From Macrosoma leucophasiata (lineage: Eukaryota; Arthropoda; Insecta; Lepidoptera; Hedylidae), in assembly GCA_036365455.1 (NCBI GenBank), contig JAWQUS010000023.1:7192001-7256000 (forward strand): DNA of 64,000 nucleotides. The letters are read 5' to 3'. The notes under the pieces were generated by a model. It saw only the letters and a list, made by a program, of their open reading frames with translations, searched no databases and was not told the DNA's origin. The position numbers and the translations under genes were made by a program. How positions within the stretch are numbered: position 1 is the first letter of the stretch; every line of letters begins with the position of its first letter. This document shows positions 56,501 to 64,000 of this stretch, in pieces.

Positions 56501-59500
56501 TTTTGAAACATTATCATTAAATAAAATCGTACGTAGTTGTTTGTAATACAAAAGAAATATATGAATGTTTTATAAAATATCAAAATTCCACATCATTTCA
56601 TGGAATGCTAACGAGCTTTCCGCAAAACCACGAAATGAGAATAATATCGATATTCGTTTCGCTTTGCCCAAATTGCATTTATGATTAATGAAATACGTAT
56701 CTATATAGCCTGTAAAACGTTTACTTGATTTTCGTTTTCATAATCCGCGTTGTACAACAATAATAATATGACGTTTTCGTAGGTTTTCGCGAGCTTCATT
56801 CATTGTAGAAATTAAACTTGCGGATTTTCTCGCGTATACAACACTCCCAAACTTCTTCATACACCCGACGTTTCGGTCGCTTTCCAGCTACCGTGGTCAC
56901 GGGCTGACTGGTGGAAAGCGACCGAAACGTCGGGTGTATGAAGAAGTTTGGGAGTGTTGTATACGCGAGAAAATCCGCAAGTTTAATTTCTACAATTAAT
57001 AATAATATGGATAACTTAAAAAAAATGCTCAAGAATTGTTGGATGATTGATTTCTTTATACAAAATTAAAAAGTTGAAGAGTTTGTTTCTTTGGTTAAAC
57101 ACACTAATCTATGAAAAGTACTAGTTCGAACTGATTTTTCATGTTGAATAGTAGATTTATGAAGAAAGGCCATTTTGGCTACATATCATCACGCTACAAT
57201 TTTCAAGAGCAGAGCAGTGGTTATGTCTATAGTGACTGAGTCTATGCTCAGGCAGTGTAATTTGGCGATATTACGGTTAACTTCTTTAAGGCGTGCTAAA
57301 AAGTGAAATTGCGGATAAATAGTTCAAAAATATTTTATATCGTACAGAACTCTGACCAGTTCAGGCCTGGTATTATCACAGGCCTGGTAATTTTCACACT
57401 GCCCCTTCATGGCCCGGTTAATATTTTCAAACGCAAATTGGTTCTTTTAGGTAAAATGATAACCGTTTATAAAGCATATTTACGATGCGTCGAACGATTA
57501 GAGAATTGGCAGACTAAAAACTTCTGAACTTTATGTAACGCGCTAGTATAAATCTATATACAAACGTTTAGTTACATTTATTATATATGATTAAGAATGT
57601 TGTAGTTTCATAAATATTTTCAGGAGTCCTTACTATAAAGTGCCTTTTTACTCTAAGCAAAATGTAATTAAGTATAAATGGTTCAACAATAAACCTTTCA
57701 TTTAGTTAGTGTACTAGTAGCATGGTCAATTACTAAACCAGATTGTGACTAAGATTTATTTTTTTTCTAATAATTTAAGATGTCGTCAGCAAAAATAATT
57801 TTCACTAATAAATATCTAATTACGAGTTTTCTGTTCAAATGTAAGGTATAATTGTTATTTCAATTATATAAAAGGCATTGGAGGAGTTATACCTATTCTA
57901 CAGATCTTTAGGATTTGAATAAATATAGATAATCTACCATATACGTAATGCTATTATTTAAATTGAAAATTATCTTAAATAAGCTACTCATACATGGTAT
58001 GCTTATTATGCAATCGATTATTCTCTAGGGTTTAAAACTGATCTGAAGACAGAAGTTATCCCAGAATTTATAAATTACCTAATAGATGTTTCCTTATAGG
58101 TCGTCCACTACTGTCGTATTTGTTTTAATGAAAAAACACTTTAAAAATTTAAGAAAGTACTTACCTATATGGTCAGTTTTTATTCGGTATCGTTTAGTGC
58201 GTTTACCTACTAGTATTTTGTTATTGTAGAAGTAAGTATCTTAATTTATAATCACTTGAATAATAAAGCTTTTAAACCAAATACTTTTACATTATTTGTG
58301 CTGGATTGTTTATGGTATTAAAAAAATGTGATTTAAAAAAATCTCTGCTGTCTTTTCGGTAGCGCCATCTATTGGTGGTTAGATATACATAGGATAGAGC
58401 TCTAGTTAGTCGCGTTTGTACAGAATTTACTGTAGGCGCTGTAGGCCGTATAATTGATGTATATATCACGCAGTTTATGTAACAGTATACAGTATACACG
58501 TTGCTCGATTGATATCAGTTTCTATAGTTTAATGTGATTTTAAAATGTACACAAACCCAGTTTGTCCTTTATTGCAATAAAAAAAAACTCACTTGGGGTA
58601 GGTAGGTATTTATCAAAATTAGGATATTATATGTATCTTCATACCAAGTTCCTTATGAGAGCGTGGGTTTTAACACCGGTATATTTGGGTTTGGTTCTTT
58701 CAGGTTAGAAGAATGAGGGGAAAGAAGAAGGGAACATGTAATAGTTCCTTTAAGATACAATTTAATTATTGAAGCTTAGGAAGGTTATGTTTGGAATTTT
58801 GGTAGCGCAAAAGATCTACTTTTTTTAAATTAAGACAGTCCGCATTGATAACGCTCACAAAACCGTAATAGAAGGTTATCAAAATCTTTAAATTATAACT
58901 GCCTCGGTAGCCTAGTGGTAGCAGGCCACTACTACTACGCTGAGGTCCTGGGTTCGATTCCCGGGTAGGGGGTTATCAGAGATAATGGTGAAAAAGCCTT
59001 TATCTCTGGTTCTATTGGGATTATTCTATTTTCTGGAAATTTCCCAGTACCTCAAAGTTTGGTAATGTGCCCGGAGATGTCAACATGCTCGCCACCTGTC
59101 ACATGGGCCAAAACGTAACCGGCGAATCGTGGGTGTTTGCATGTATGCTTGAATGCGTGCATTTACCTCTGCCTACCCCTTCAGGGATTACAGGCGTGAA
59201 GTTACGTTTTTTTTTTTTTATTAATTATAAAGGTAGTAGAAATATCTTCAATTAACAATAATGTTTTCTCAAAATAAAATAGGTGTTGGTTAAGTATATT
59301 TAGATTTACATCATCAATTTATATGTAGGTATGTCGTGATAACACTATTATTCAATAAATGTGATTTTAAAAAGTGGATGTAAATAAAAGAATCATAAAA
59401 AAATAGACTGGGCTTATGAAGATCCATTCTGAACTACTGGATTTTTAATAGCCTAGTTATTTCAAGAACCGTAAAGTAACTTAGTTATTAACGTACACAT

Positions 59501-59907
59501 ATTTGGAGTGAATTACTTGTAAATACCTGTAGATGTTCTTAAAACTACGTAGGCCTCGTATAACTATAAATATACTCAAGGAGGCATAAAATGTTATAGC
59601 AACGTGTATAATCAATGATATTACATAATGTGGCTCTGAAAGAACAATTATTATGTAATGTTTTCAATCACATATGGAGTAGATATAGCGTTATTGCACT
59701 TATGGCTTGTTTATTAATACAAAGAATAAACTGTACATTATCTGAAATACATTTGGTGTAAAATAAGGTACTTAAAGTACCTGGGTACCAACAATAACTT
59801 TATCGTATGTTAGAAAAGTTTTGAATTGCATTGTATACCTACTTATAGGTATATATGACAAGAATAACAAATAAAAAACAAAATTACCGTACCTTCTTCG
59901 GTGCCAT
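35537..59907 (-). CDS. DNAI1: Axonemal dynein intermediate chain, DNAI1 type
   Basis: Twenty exons, complement: 59893-59907, 56142-56190, 50683-50708, 50246-50320, 50060-50170, 47903-48107, 46863-46985, 46180-46302, 45649-45773, 44626-44760, 42978-43107, 41884-42051, 40855-40998, 40006-40115, 39660-39837, 38464-38692, 37868-37967, 37133-37266, 35721-35814, 35537-35623. Phases close to 786 aa (human DNAI1 699). It is a WD-repeat subunit of the outer dynein arm; in an insect it would serve sperm flagella and ciliated neurons. The N-terminus matches DNAI1 ([13 protein letters not shown], then RIL); a Glu-rich insert spans about 170-250; [19 protein letters not shown] and VCWNP-like [17 protein letters not shown] follow; WD blades include [26 protein letters not shown] and [11 protein letters not shown]. 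The first four exons are tiny and inferred from splice phase; the rest are secure. Candidate poly(A) signal: complement of 35347-35352. Confidence 0.9.
35876..35948 (-). tRNA. trnT-UGU: tRNA-Thr (anticodon UGU)
   Basis: The 73-nt minus-strand sequence folds as a canonical tRNA: acceptor GCCTCC.../...GGAGGC plus discriminator A, D-arm with GCTCAGGGGTTAGAGC (A-box), anticodon stem CTAGT/ACTAG with loop CTTGTAA giving anticodon TGT, and T-arm GAGAGTTCAAATCTCTC (B-box). All stems pair, so it should be a functional gene, not a SINE. It sits in the intron between exons 18 and 19 of the dynein gene, same strand, about 61 bp upstream of exon 19. Confidence 0.93.
36462..36660 (+). mobile_element. Internally deleted RTE LINE (5' leader joined to 3' tail)
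   Basis: 36466-36602 matches the 5' leader of the LINE at 8860 (gtcaaccgaacaatggcggtc, gggcagcagcgtc, gcgtggcgattatggc), then passes directly into the LINE 3' tail (cagcagtggacatctttcggctgatatgatga). The whole coding part is missing, giving a SINE-like non-autonomous derivative. In a dynein-gene intron. Confidence 0.7.
36965..37097 (+). mobile_element. Retroposon family A, 5'-truncated
   Basis: Only the 3' half is present (aaatttccggcacagaggc to cattacataaaaaaa). It ends about 36 bp from the 3' border of dynein exon 18 at 37133. Confidence 0.75.
40226..40775. mobile_element. Foldback element with long inverted arms
   Basis: 40226-40390 (cgtgactcgaaacattgc, ggatactttatgaggtcacc, cagtaactcctg) is mirrored by 40600-40775 (gaggcgtcctcataaagtatcc, gcaatgtttcgagt-like sequence). 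Arms are over 100 bp. It lies between dynein exons 13 and 14. No ORF of interest. Confidence 0.75.
41309..41375 (-). pseudogene. Diverged partial copy of dynein exon 12 (copy 2)
   Basis: Aligns with 41969-42025 of the real exon: encoded SLLPLQRFQ against SLLPLWRFQ, preceded by DELHKD against DEFREG. The alignment breaks off on both sides. It lacks a matching acceptor, so it should not be used as an exon. Confidence 0.65.
41475..41601 (-). pseudogene. Diverged partial copy of dynein exon 12 (copy 1)
   Basis: Aligns over about 125 bp with 41870-41996, including intronic flank. It encodes [16 protein letters not shown] against [16 protein letters not shown], and keeps the donor-like t|gtctgt. 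The 5' part of the exon and its acceptor are missing, cut off at an AT-rich stretch next to a SINE. The frame is still open but key residues have changed (DLFADANG for DLFAVAYG). Confidence 0.8.
41627..41828 (-). mobile_element. tRNA-derived SINE family S2
   Basis: Reverse-orientation copy of 6258-6475: ggcccgattagtccagcgg head, gggtttgatccccgc B-box, gtctgggtgtttgtgtatgtg body. It separates dynein exon 12 from its partial copy. Confidence 0.8.
42115..42451 (+). mobile_element. Helitron-like element, short copy
   Basis: Starts TCTATACATG after an A and ends gcggacgaagtcgagggcacagCTAGT: 5'-TC, a 3' hairpin (cggacgaagtcg) and CTAG. The body includes gaccggttttgacgggactttcac, the phrase that is amplified in the neighbouring element at 43361. 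Confidence 0.65.
42596..42890 (+). mobile_element. Retroposon family A, full-length copy with poly(A) tail
   Basis: From tgatggtagagctccagtg to an A15 tract ending at about 42888. All family blocks are present in order. In a dynein-gene intron, antisense to the gene. Confidence 0.85.
43361..44482 (+). mobile_element. Expanded Helitron-like element with internal tandem array and nested retroposon
   Basis: Begins TCTATACAAATAAATAAAAT after an A and ends cgtggacgaagtcgcgggcacagCTAG. Inside, a family A retroposon sits at 43447-43733, and a 122-130 bp unit is repeated about five times (gacggga/gtctt at 43838, 43963, 44089, 44211, 44341) with (cata)n spacers. The outer flanks look like two halves of another repeat (gaaataaaactagttttcgg before; tttaaaatcgaacccgacg after), suggesting it inserted into that repeat. 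Confidence 0.65.
43447..43733 (+). mobile_element. Retroposon family A nested in a Helitron-like element
   Basis: From ctggtggtagagctccag to cattaaaaaaaaaa. It interrupts the element near its 5' end, so it is younger than the Helitron copy. Confidence 0.8.
47150..47587 (-). pseudogene. RTE-type LINE C-terminal fragment
   Basis: Minus-strand frame encodes [35 protein letters not shown] and ICL/W-rich flanks, the conserved tail found after the reverse transcriptase in RTE-like elements. No RT core precedes it. It lies in the dynein intron between exons 6 and 7 and is not part of that protein. Confidence 0.75.
47612..47872 (+). mobile_element. Helitron-like element, second subfamily
   Basis: tctatatctataaaaatc at the 5' end; body ggctggaccgatttggctaa and aagggaaatagtaaaaacca; ends gaagtttgccgggtcagCTAG. 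A closely similar copy is at 63165-63424. Confidence 0.6.
48800..49275. repeat. Dispersed-repeat region with nested hairpin
   Basis: Starts with a tRNA-like head (agtagcgcagttggtagagcg, ctggattagggatccc). It continues with phrases typical of insect dispersed repeats (gtatctcataaaccatgatag, acgggacccttc, gcgcgagtccgattcgcgc) and has an internal inverted repeat (tatcacttgtgttatattgg / ccaatataacacaagtgata, 49169-49209). No coding content. Confidence 0.5.
49641..49692. repeat. Palindrome gtacctaatctaca
   Basis: gtacctaatctacaaaagaaatg is mirrored by catttcttgtgtagattaggtac with almost no spacer, 23-bp arms with one mismatch. Confidence 0.85.
50709..52045. other. Dynein intron 2, no clear feature
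   Basis: Part of the 5.4 kb intron between exons 2 and 3. AT-rich; an apparent short palindrome (atgatattctatacatgtgtagaatgtcat) near 51322-51352. No exon recognised. Confidence 0.4.
52046..52330 (+). mobile_element. hAT-type MITE family B, truncated copy
   Basis: Starts catagagcaacacgggccac and carries the MITE B body (caaggtgtgagtttcgtagt, ccccccgcaaaaaa), but the right end is degraded near cccctccgcggctgg without ctctatg. Confidence 0.7.
52395..52930. mobile_element. Two degraded family A retroposons, opposite orientations
   Basis: 52395-52640 reads in reverse as family A (gatgttaagtgataactgcag ... ctaccatcagt). 52780-52928 reads forward (acaacttaagtctaagg, gtctataggctgcgg, cttaagtaacatc) and ends in cataaaaaaa. 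Confidence 0.55.
52994..53176 (+). mobile_element. Helitron-like element
   Basis: Starts near tattataaatgcgaaagtaac, includes (ctgt)n and gactgaaccgattttaatg, and ends cgcgggcgaagccgcgggcaacagCTAGT. Same subfamily as 19505-19712 but opposite orientation. Confidence 0.7.
53237..53331. repeat. 24-bp tandem repeat, four copies
   Basis: Unit cagaggaataaatcaataat plus ttat, repeated four times nearly perfectly; the last copy has t to a at one position. Confidence 0.95.
53866..54154 (+). mobile_element. Retroposon family A with a preserved empty site nearby
   Basis: Full-length copy from aggtggtagagctccag to attacatacaaaaaa. It splits a sequence whose uninterrupted version is present at 54237-54262 (acaaacgcaag|ttcattctgg). 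Confidence 0.85.
54155..54345. repeat. Direct duplication of about 85-95 bp
   Basis: gttcattatggttgtcgcattttaag... to ...ggtatacct at 54155-54227 is repeated at 54249-54333 (gttcattctggttgtcgc...), with an extra aatttaagt in the second copy. Confidence 0.9.
54346..56141. other. Dynein intron 2, no clear feature
   Basis: AT-rich; apart from a loose inverted repeat near 54400-54470 (ctggtagaa / ttctaccag) I see nothing that can be named. Confidence 0.4.
56779..56995. mobile_element. Foldback element family F, copy 2 (well preserved)
   Basis: Arms 56800-56876 and 56913-56990 are almost perfect reverse complements (aacttgcggattttctcgcg / cgcgagaaaatccgcaagtt; cacccgacgtttcggtcgc / gcgaccgaaacgtcgggtg) around gctaccgtggtcacgggctg. 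Non-coding, in dynein intron 1. Confidence 0.85.
56996..58895. other. Dynein intron 1, no clear feature
   Basis: AT-rich sequence. The small ORFs here show no recognisable protein and no splice-bounded exon that fits the dynein frame was found. Confidence 0.4.
58896..59205 (+). mobile_element. tRNA-derived SINE family S1, best preserved copy
   Basis: actgcctcggtagcctagtgg head, gggttcgattcccgggtagg B-box, full body and tail (ctctgcctaccccttcaggg, ttacaggcgtgaagttacg) ending in a T-run. Confidence 0.88.
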
Positions 59908-60064
59908 CGTTCTAAATACGATATTTTGCGTTTATTTAATTTATTTACCACAAATATTTACTTTCTACGAAAGATGCAACGTAAAAGTTTGACAGCCGCG
60001 TAAATAAATTTGACAAAAAACCTGGCAAGGACGTGTGGGATTTGTTGTGCGCGCGCAAAGGTCT

Positions 60065-60078
60065 GTTGCCATGGTAAC
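60065..60078. promoter_or_regulatory. X-box (RFX binding site) upstream of the dynein gene
   Basis: GTTGCCATGGTAAC is a perfect inverted palindrome of the RFX half-site GTTGCC with a 2-bp spacer, matching the X-box used by RFX factors at ciliary and flagellar genes. It is 158 bp upstream of the dynein start codon (59907, minus) and 283 bp upstream of the candidate start of the divergent plus-strand gene, so it could serve either or both. Binding is inferred from sequence only. Confidence 0.65.
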
Positions 60079-60360
60079 GGTGGAGAGGGCTCCCTTTGCA
60101 CCCCATCTTTGCCGAGGATCCGATAGTTATACGTATCGAGTCCTGGCAAGGCAGCGTAGCCGGCCTGTACAAGAACCACAAAATATTTTTGTAAGAATCT
60201 GGTGCTATTTTGGTAATTAATCACTTGTTATTTACTCCATTATGGCATTTATACACTGTTTTCCTCTTACGTATACATTATATTAGGTAGTGATTATTGG
60301 TTACCTTTAATTACCTATGTGTAGCAGTATTGCGGTGTTAATTTGATTAATAAATTAAAA

Positions 60361-63300
60361 ATGACTCTCCCGTACTTGTTTGTGTTTTGCAAACTGTGTG
60401 TGGACATAATGTCGATGCATCCCATAATTTTGAGTAGTAGGTACGTTTTTGACTTTTTTACGTACTAACCTAACTAGTTAACCTAATACATTAATACAAT
60501 TCTGACTATGTTTTTGATATTGTTCAATATGATCCCCAATGGTAGCATATGGGCAATAAAATATGTCATAATTATTTAATTATGTGTTTATATGTTATTT
60601 TATATAGGGTATTATTACCAATATAAAATAACATTGTGCTTATTTTATATTGATGTTACGATCGTCGGTTATTTTCGACCGTCATCGGCTATTAATAGCT
60701 GATACCATGTTACATATACGGCATATGATATTGAGTCACTGACCAAATCATACGTTTTTATGATTTCGCCTTACAATAGGGTTGTTTTCACAATTATAAT
60801 AAGAATTATGTTATAAATTTCAGGGTTAAGAAGAGAAAAACAATCAATCAAGTTGGCGGGGGACAGGTATTTCATCCAGCTGCAGTTCGAGCCACAAGAC
60901 AGTGGGATAGACAGTGATGATGATCGGCATACGCAAGCACCGGCATTTCGCGATGGCCACTTGCAAGTAAGTTTTTTTTTATGTAATGAAGGTAGCAAGC
61001 AAACTTACAGTTCATATTTTAATTTGAAGTGATGACTCCAGCCCATGGACACCTACACAAAGACCAGGGTCAAAATTAATAGTTGCCACCCCTGAGACCT
61101 TAGTTATTATGTGTCTGTGATTATTATTACAGGACCAAATCTTAATCTTATCTTTTTAATAATAATAAAACCATCTCTTAATTAGTTTTGTAACTTATTT
61201 TTTTATGTTACGAAGAAGCAAACAAGTAGTTTACATTGATAGTATGAACCCAATGTGAAGCGCGCATGGCCCTGCGACTGGTGTAGATCGGAAGCGATCT
61301 ACTCGGTTAAGTAATACGGCCGCAGTCGGGTGTGTGATGGGTGATCGCTAATGGCAAATTAAAATCGGCCGTCGGTCCCGGTTGCTATCGATAGATAGCA
61401 GTCGTTAAACTTTGTCGGAGGCCTTATGGGTGGTTTGAAGAACATCCGACAACGGGTTGACCACTAACCCGTATCTCCTTCAACCCGCATTGGAGCATCG
61501 TGGTGGAGTTAGCTCCAGGCCTCCTCCCAAAAAGAGGAGAGACTTTTCCCCAGCAGTAGGACGTATCAAGGGTTACCATTATTATAACCTATGTATATAA
61601 ACATCTACATAAAAAAACAGAGATTTCAATGTGATGCCTGTTGCTTCCTGAAGCCTAAGCTTTTATGCATTTATGCCAGAAATTACGTGGACGTGTATTA
61701 AAAACAATTGTGATTATTTAATTCAAGAAAACTTCGAACTAAGCTGTTTACGTAGGTCAGGATAGGGGCCATAACACCATCACCTATAGCAGTCTTATTG
61801 CAATTTTGCTTTGCTTTGGCGTATGGACGAACGTCAACGAAAAGTAATCTTAAGGAAAAGTAATCATAAGTTCAGTCATAATCTATAATAAAAGGTTGGG
61901 GAAAAAGTCTTTTCGCATTATAGTATGTATGAACTTGTAATAAAATCTCTTTGGCTGTAGTATTTGTATCTGGCTGGTTTTGGTATCATTGAAAGTTAAA
62001 ATTTTAAAGAACATAATTCCAAATTCAAATTAGGCAAATGTGGGATTTTCATTTGTTTTTTGTACCGTCAAGATGAGTGAATCTAATGAAGAAATTCGAT
62101 ACATTTTAAAATTTTACTACAAAAAAGGTAAAAACGCAACGCAAGCCGCGAAAAAAATTTGCGATGTTTATGGACCTAGTGCAGTGTCTGTGAGAGTAGC
62201 ACAAATTTGGTTTAAGCGTTTTCAATCCGGAAATTTTGATGTCAAAGATGCACCTCGCTCTGGTCGCCCTATTACGGATAAAATGGATGGCATTTTTGAA
62301 AAAGTGGAGCAAGATCGACATATCAGTAGTTACGACGTAGCTGAAGAACTGAGAATTGATCACAAAACAGTTTTGGCGTATTTGAAAAAAGCTGGGTACA
62401 AAAAAAAGCTCGATATTTGGGTACCTCACGAGCTCACTGAAAGAAACCTAATGAACCGTGTACGCATTTGTGATTCTTTATTACGACGTAATGAAACCGA
62501 ATCATTATTGAAGAAGCTGATAACTGGTGATGAAAAGTGGATCACGTATGACAAGAACGTGCGAAAAAGATCGTGGTCAAAGGCCGGTCAGGCTTCACAG
62601 ACTGATGTTGTTGAGCTTGACAGTGTGATGTTGTGTGTGTGGTGGAATTGGAAGGGCATTATTCATTATGAGCTATTACCACCAGGCAGGACTATCGATT
62701 TTGAACTCTACTGCGAACAACTGATGAGATTAAAGCAAGAAGTTGAGAGAAAGCGGCCGGAATTGATCAACAGAAGGGGTGTGGTGTTTCATCATGATAA
62801 CGCTAGACCTCACACATCTATACCACTCAGCAAAAATTAAGAGAGTTTGGCTGGGAGGTGTTAATGCATCCGCCGTATAGTCCTGACCTTGCACCTTCAG
62901 ATTTCCACCTGTTTCGGTTCATTCAGAATTCTTTATGTAATGTTAGGTTAACATCACGAGAGGACTGCCAAATCCACTTGTCGCGGTATTTTGATGAGAA
63001 GTCCCAAAATTTTTATAGCAATGGGATCATGTCCCTACCTACAAGATGGCAAAAGGTTATCGAACAAAATGGTACATACATACTTTAGTTAAATTTAAAT
63101 AAACTATTTTAAAAAATGTTTTGAATTATCTTAAAAAATGCGAAGAAACTTTTTCCCCAACCTAATATATAAAAATGCAACCCGTTTTCCTTGGTCACGG
63201 CATCACGCGTGAATGGTTGGACCGATTTGGCTAATATTGATTTTGAATGATTTTTGGAAGTCCAGGAAATGTTTAAAAGGTAAGAAGAAAATATTAAGAA

Positions 63301-63978
63301 ATTGAAGGGAAATAGTAAAAACCACCATTTCATTTTCCCATACAAATAGTCCGTATCTATCAAACCTTTGACACATGTCATATTTTCATTCTGAGGCAAT
63401 ACGAAGTTTGCCGGGTCAGCTAGTATAATATAAATTTGCCTATTTGTTAAACAAAAAACAAGGAGATTGAATTAAGTATGTCTTATGAGATAGTGAATTT
63501 AACTCGGTATCACCATTGCGGTTCGTAGCATAGAGAAAGTTAAGCGCTACGCGTATAGTTCGTAGCAGGCTTCGTAGAGGGTTAACAAAATTAATACATT
63601 AATATTATACTACATACACATTTCCAATTATTTTTTAAGTTAAATTTGTGCAAATGATAATTAATCATGTTTTTATTTTATTTGGGGCTAGTGTTACATA
63701 TTTGTGAGAACATAAATTGTGTAATTATTATTAACAATTTACATAATCAAAAAAAAAACATAGTGAATAGCATTCCATTGCCATGTATTATAAACCAGAG
63801 ATTTCAATGCACTGCACCTGATGTCATGTATAATCAATTGTTGAACGTGGTAGTATGTATCGGGTATAATATAAATATGTGTAATTTGCAGGCGACAGAA
63901 ACAAGCAGCAGCGATGAAGATCCTATCGACAAACAGCCATGGGCAAGACTAATGAGCAAGGATGACGATGATCAATTC
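60361..63978 (+). CDS. Unrecognised protein, 5' part of a gene running off the right edge
   Basis: Two exons are well supported by splice sites and an open, phase-matched frame: 60824-60966 and 63892-63978. They encode a basic start (RREKQSIKLAGDRYFIQLQF), then an acidic, Ser-rich low-complexity stretch (DSGIDSDDD, SSSDEDP, SKDDDDQF) with the short conserved-looking PWARLM. A candidate first exon 60361-60436 (ATG, 25 codons plus one base, donor gtaggt) joins in phase but is weak: its peptide is hydrophobic and unremarkable. A true 5' end could instead be a non-coding exon nearer the X-box. I do not recognise the family. The gene is divergent from the dynein gene; the intron 60967-63891 contains a mariner and other repeats. 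Confidence 0.5.
61254..61580 (+). mobile_element. 3' end of a LINE, likely RTE type
   Basis: Carries the C-terminal codons and tail style of RTE-like elements (gcattggagcatcgtggtgg, cccagcagtaggacgtatc). It also contains a small perfect hairpin (ggttgctatcgatagatagc). Not coding here. Confidence 0.5.
61893..63163 (+). mobile_element. mariner transposon (1.27 kb)
   Basis: Inverted ends ggttggggaaaaagtcttttcgca (61894 on) and tgcgaagaaactttttccccaacc (up to 63162) are near-perfect reverse complements. The length is standard for mariner, and one transposase gene fills it. It sits in the intron of the unrecognised right-hand gene, same orientation, directly against a Helitron-like element at its right end. 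Confidence 0.92.
62073..63088 (+). pseudogene. mariner transposase with a single frameshift
   Basis: Start ATG at 62073 (MSESNEEIR). The N-terminal helix-turn-helix pair is present (AQIWFKRFQSGNFDVKDAPRSGRP), then the catalytic domain with TGDEKW (first Asp) and HHDNARPH (second Asp). Shortly after, near 62815-62830, the frame shifts; the frame then stops at 62838-62840, while the continuation WEVLMHPPYSPDLAPSDFHLF (third Asp, D,D34D spacing) runs in another frame to TAG at 63086-63088. Apart from that lesion the gene is intact, about 338 codons in all. Not functional as it stands unless the shift is a sequencing error. Confidence 0.9.
63165..63424 (+). mobile_element. Helitron-like element, second subfamily
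   Basis: Closely matches 47612-47872: tggaccgatttggctaa, tttttggaagtccagg, aagggaaatagtaaaaacca, and the end gaagtttgccgggtcagCTAG. Confidence 0.65.
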
Positions 63979-64000
63979 GTATGTACTTATCTTTGAATAT

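Noticed and set aside
58896..58970. tRNA gene candidate
   Set aside because: Head of the S1 SINE; at least three other copies in the window share the same non-tRNA body.
59945..60224. Overlapping minus-strand ORFs (78 and 88 codons) at the X-box
   Set aside because: They lie across the promoter region, have no recognisable domain and no splice link to the dynein frame.

Overview
The window looks like nuclear DNA of a moth or butterfly. The genes are intron-rich with GT-AG splice sites, and the AT-rich background is packed with arthropod-type repeats: tRNA-derived SINEs, RTE-type LINE pieces, hAT- and mariner-type MITEs, CTAG-ended Helitron-like elements, a mariner and a PIF/Harbinger element. 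The order is inferred from repeat style and protein sequence. No species can be named from the sequence alone.

Layout. (1) 737-910 (+): last coding exon of a GPI ethanolamine-phosphate transferase, most like PIG-O. (2) 6707-13834 (-): complete five-exon ASNA1/TRC40/GET3 ATPase (335 aa) that targets tail-anchored proteins. A decayed RTE LINE lies antisense in its third intron. (3) 16269-32982 (+): complete five-exon fukutin-related protein (FKRP) homologue (502 aa), divergent from ASNA1. The roughly 2.4 kb between the two start codons holds a long imperfect inverted repeat. The 12 kb third intron of FKRP holds a probable PIF/Harbinger transposon with both of its genes open: a Myb/SANT-like protein (+) and a DDE transposase (-). 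(4) 35537-59907 (-): an axonemal dynein intermediate chain (DNAI1 type; 20 exons, 786 aa), with a tRNA-Thr(UGU) gene in its last-but-one intron and a perfect RFX X-box 158 bp upstream of the start codon. (5) 60361-63978 (+): the 5' part of an unrecognised gene running off the right edge, divergent from the dynein gene, with a one-frameshift mariner in its intron.

Most of these exons are not visible as long ORFs. I assembled them by reading splice sites and checking that the phase closes across every junction: ASNA1, FKRP, DNAI1 and both Harbinger genes each give an uninterrupted frame. The host genes are unrelated in function (GPI anchor synthesis, tail-anchored protein insertion, dystroglycan-type glycosylation, flagellar motility), so this is ordinary gene neighbourhood, not an operon-like system.

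The most interesting points: the FKRP homologue keeps its zinc-finger cysteines but has lost the acidic metal-binding residues of the LicD-type catalytic site. The Harbinger element has two intact, unusually intron-rich genes. The dynein gene has an X-box promoter and diverged partial copies of one of its own exons. Several transposon insertions can be dated relative to each other from target-site duplications.
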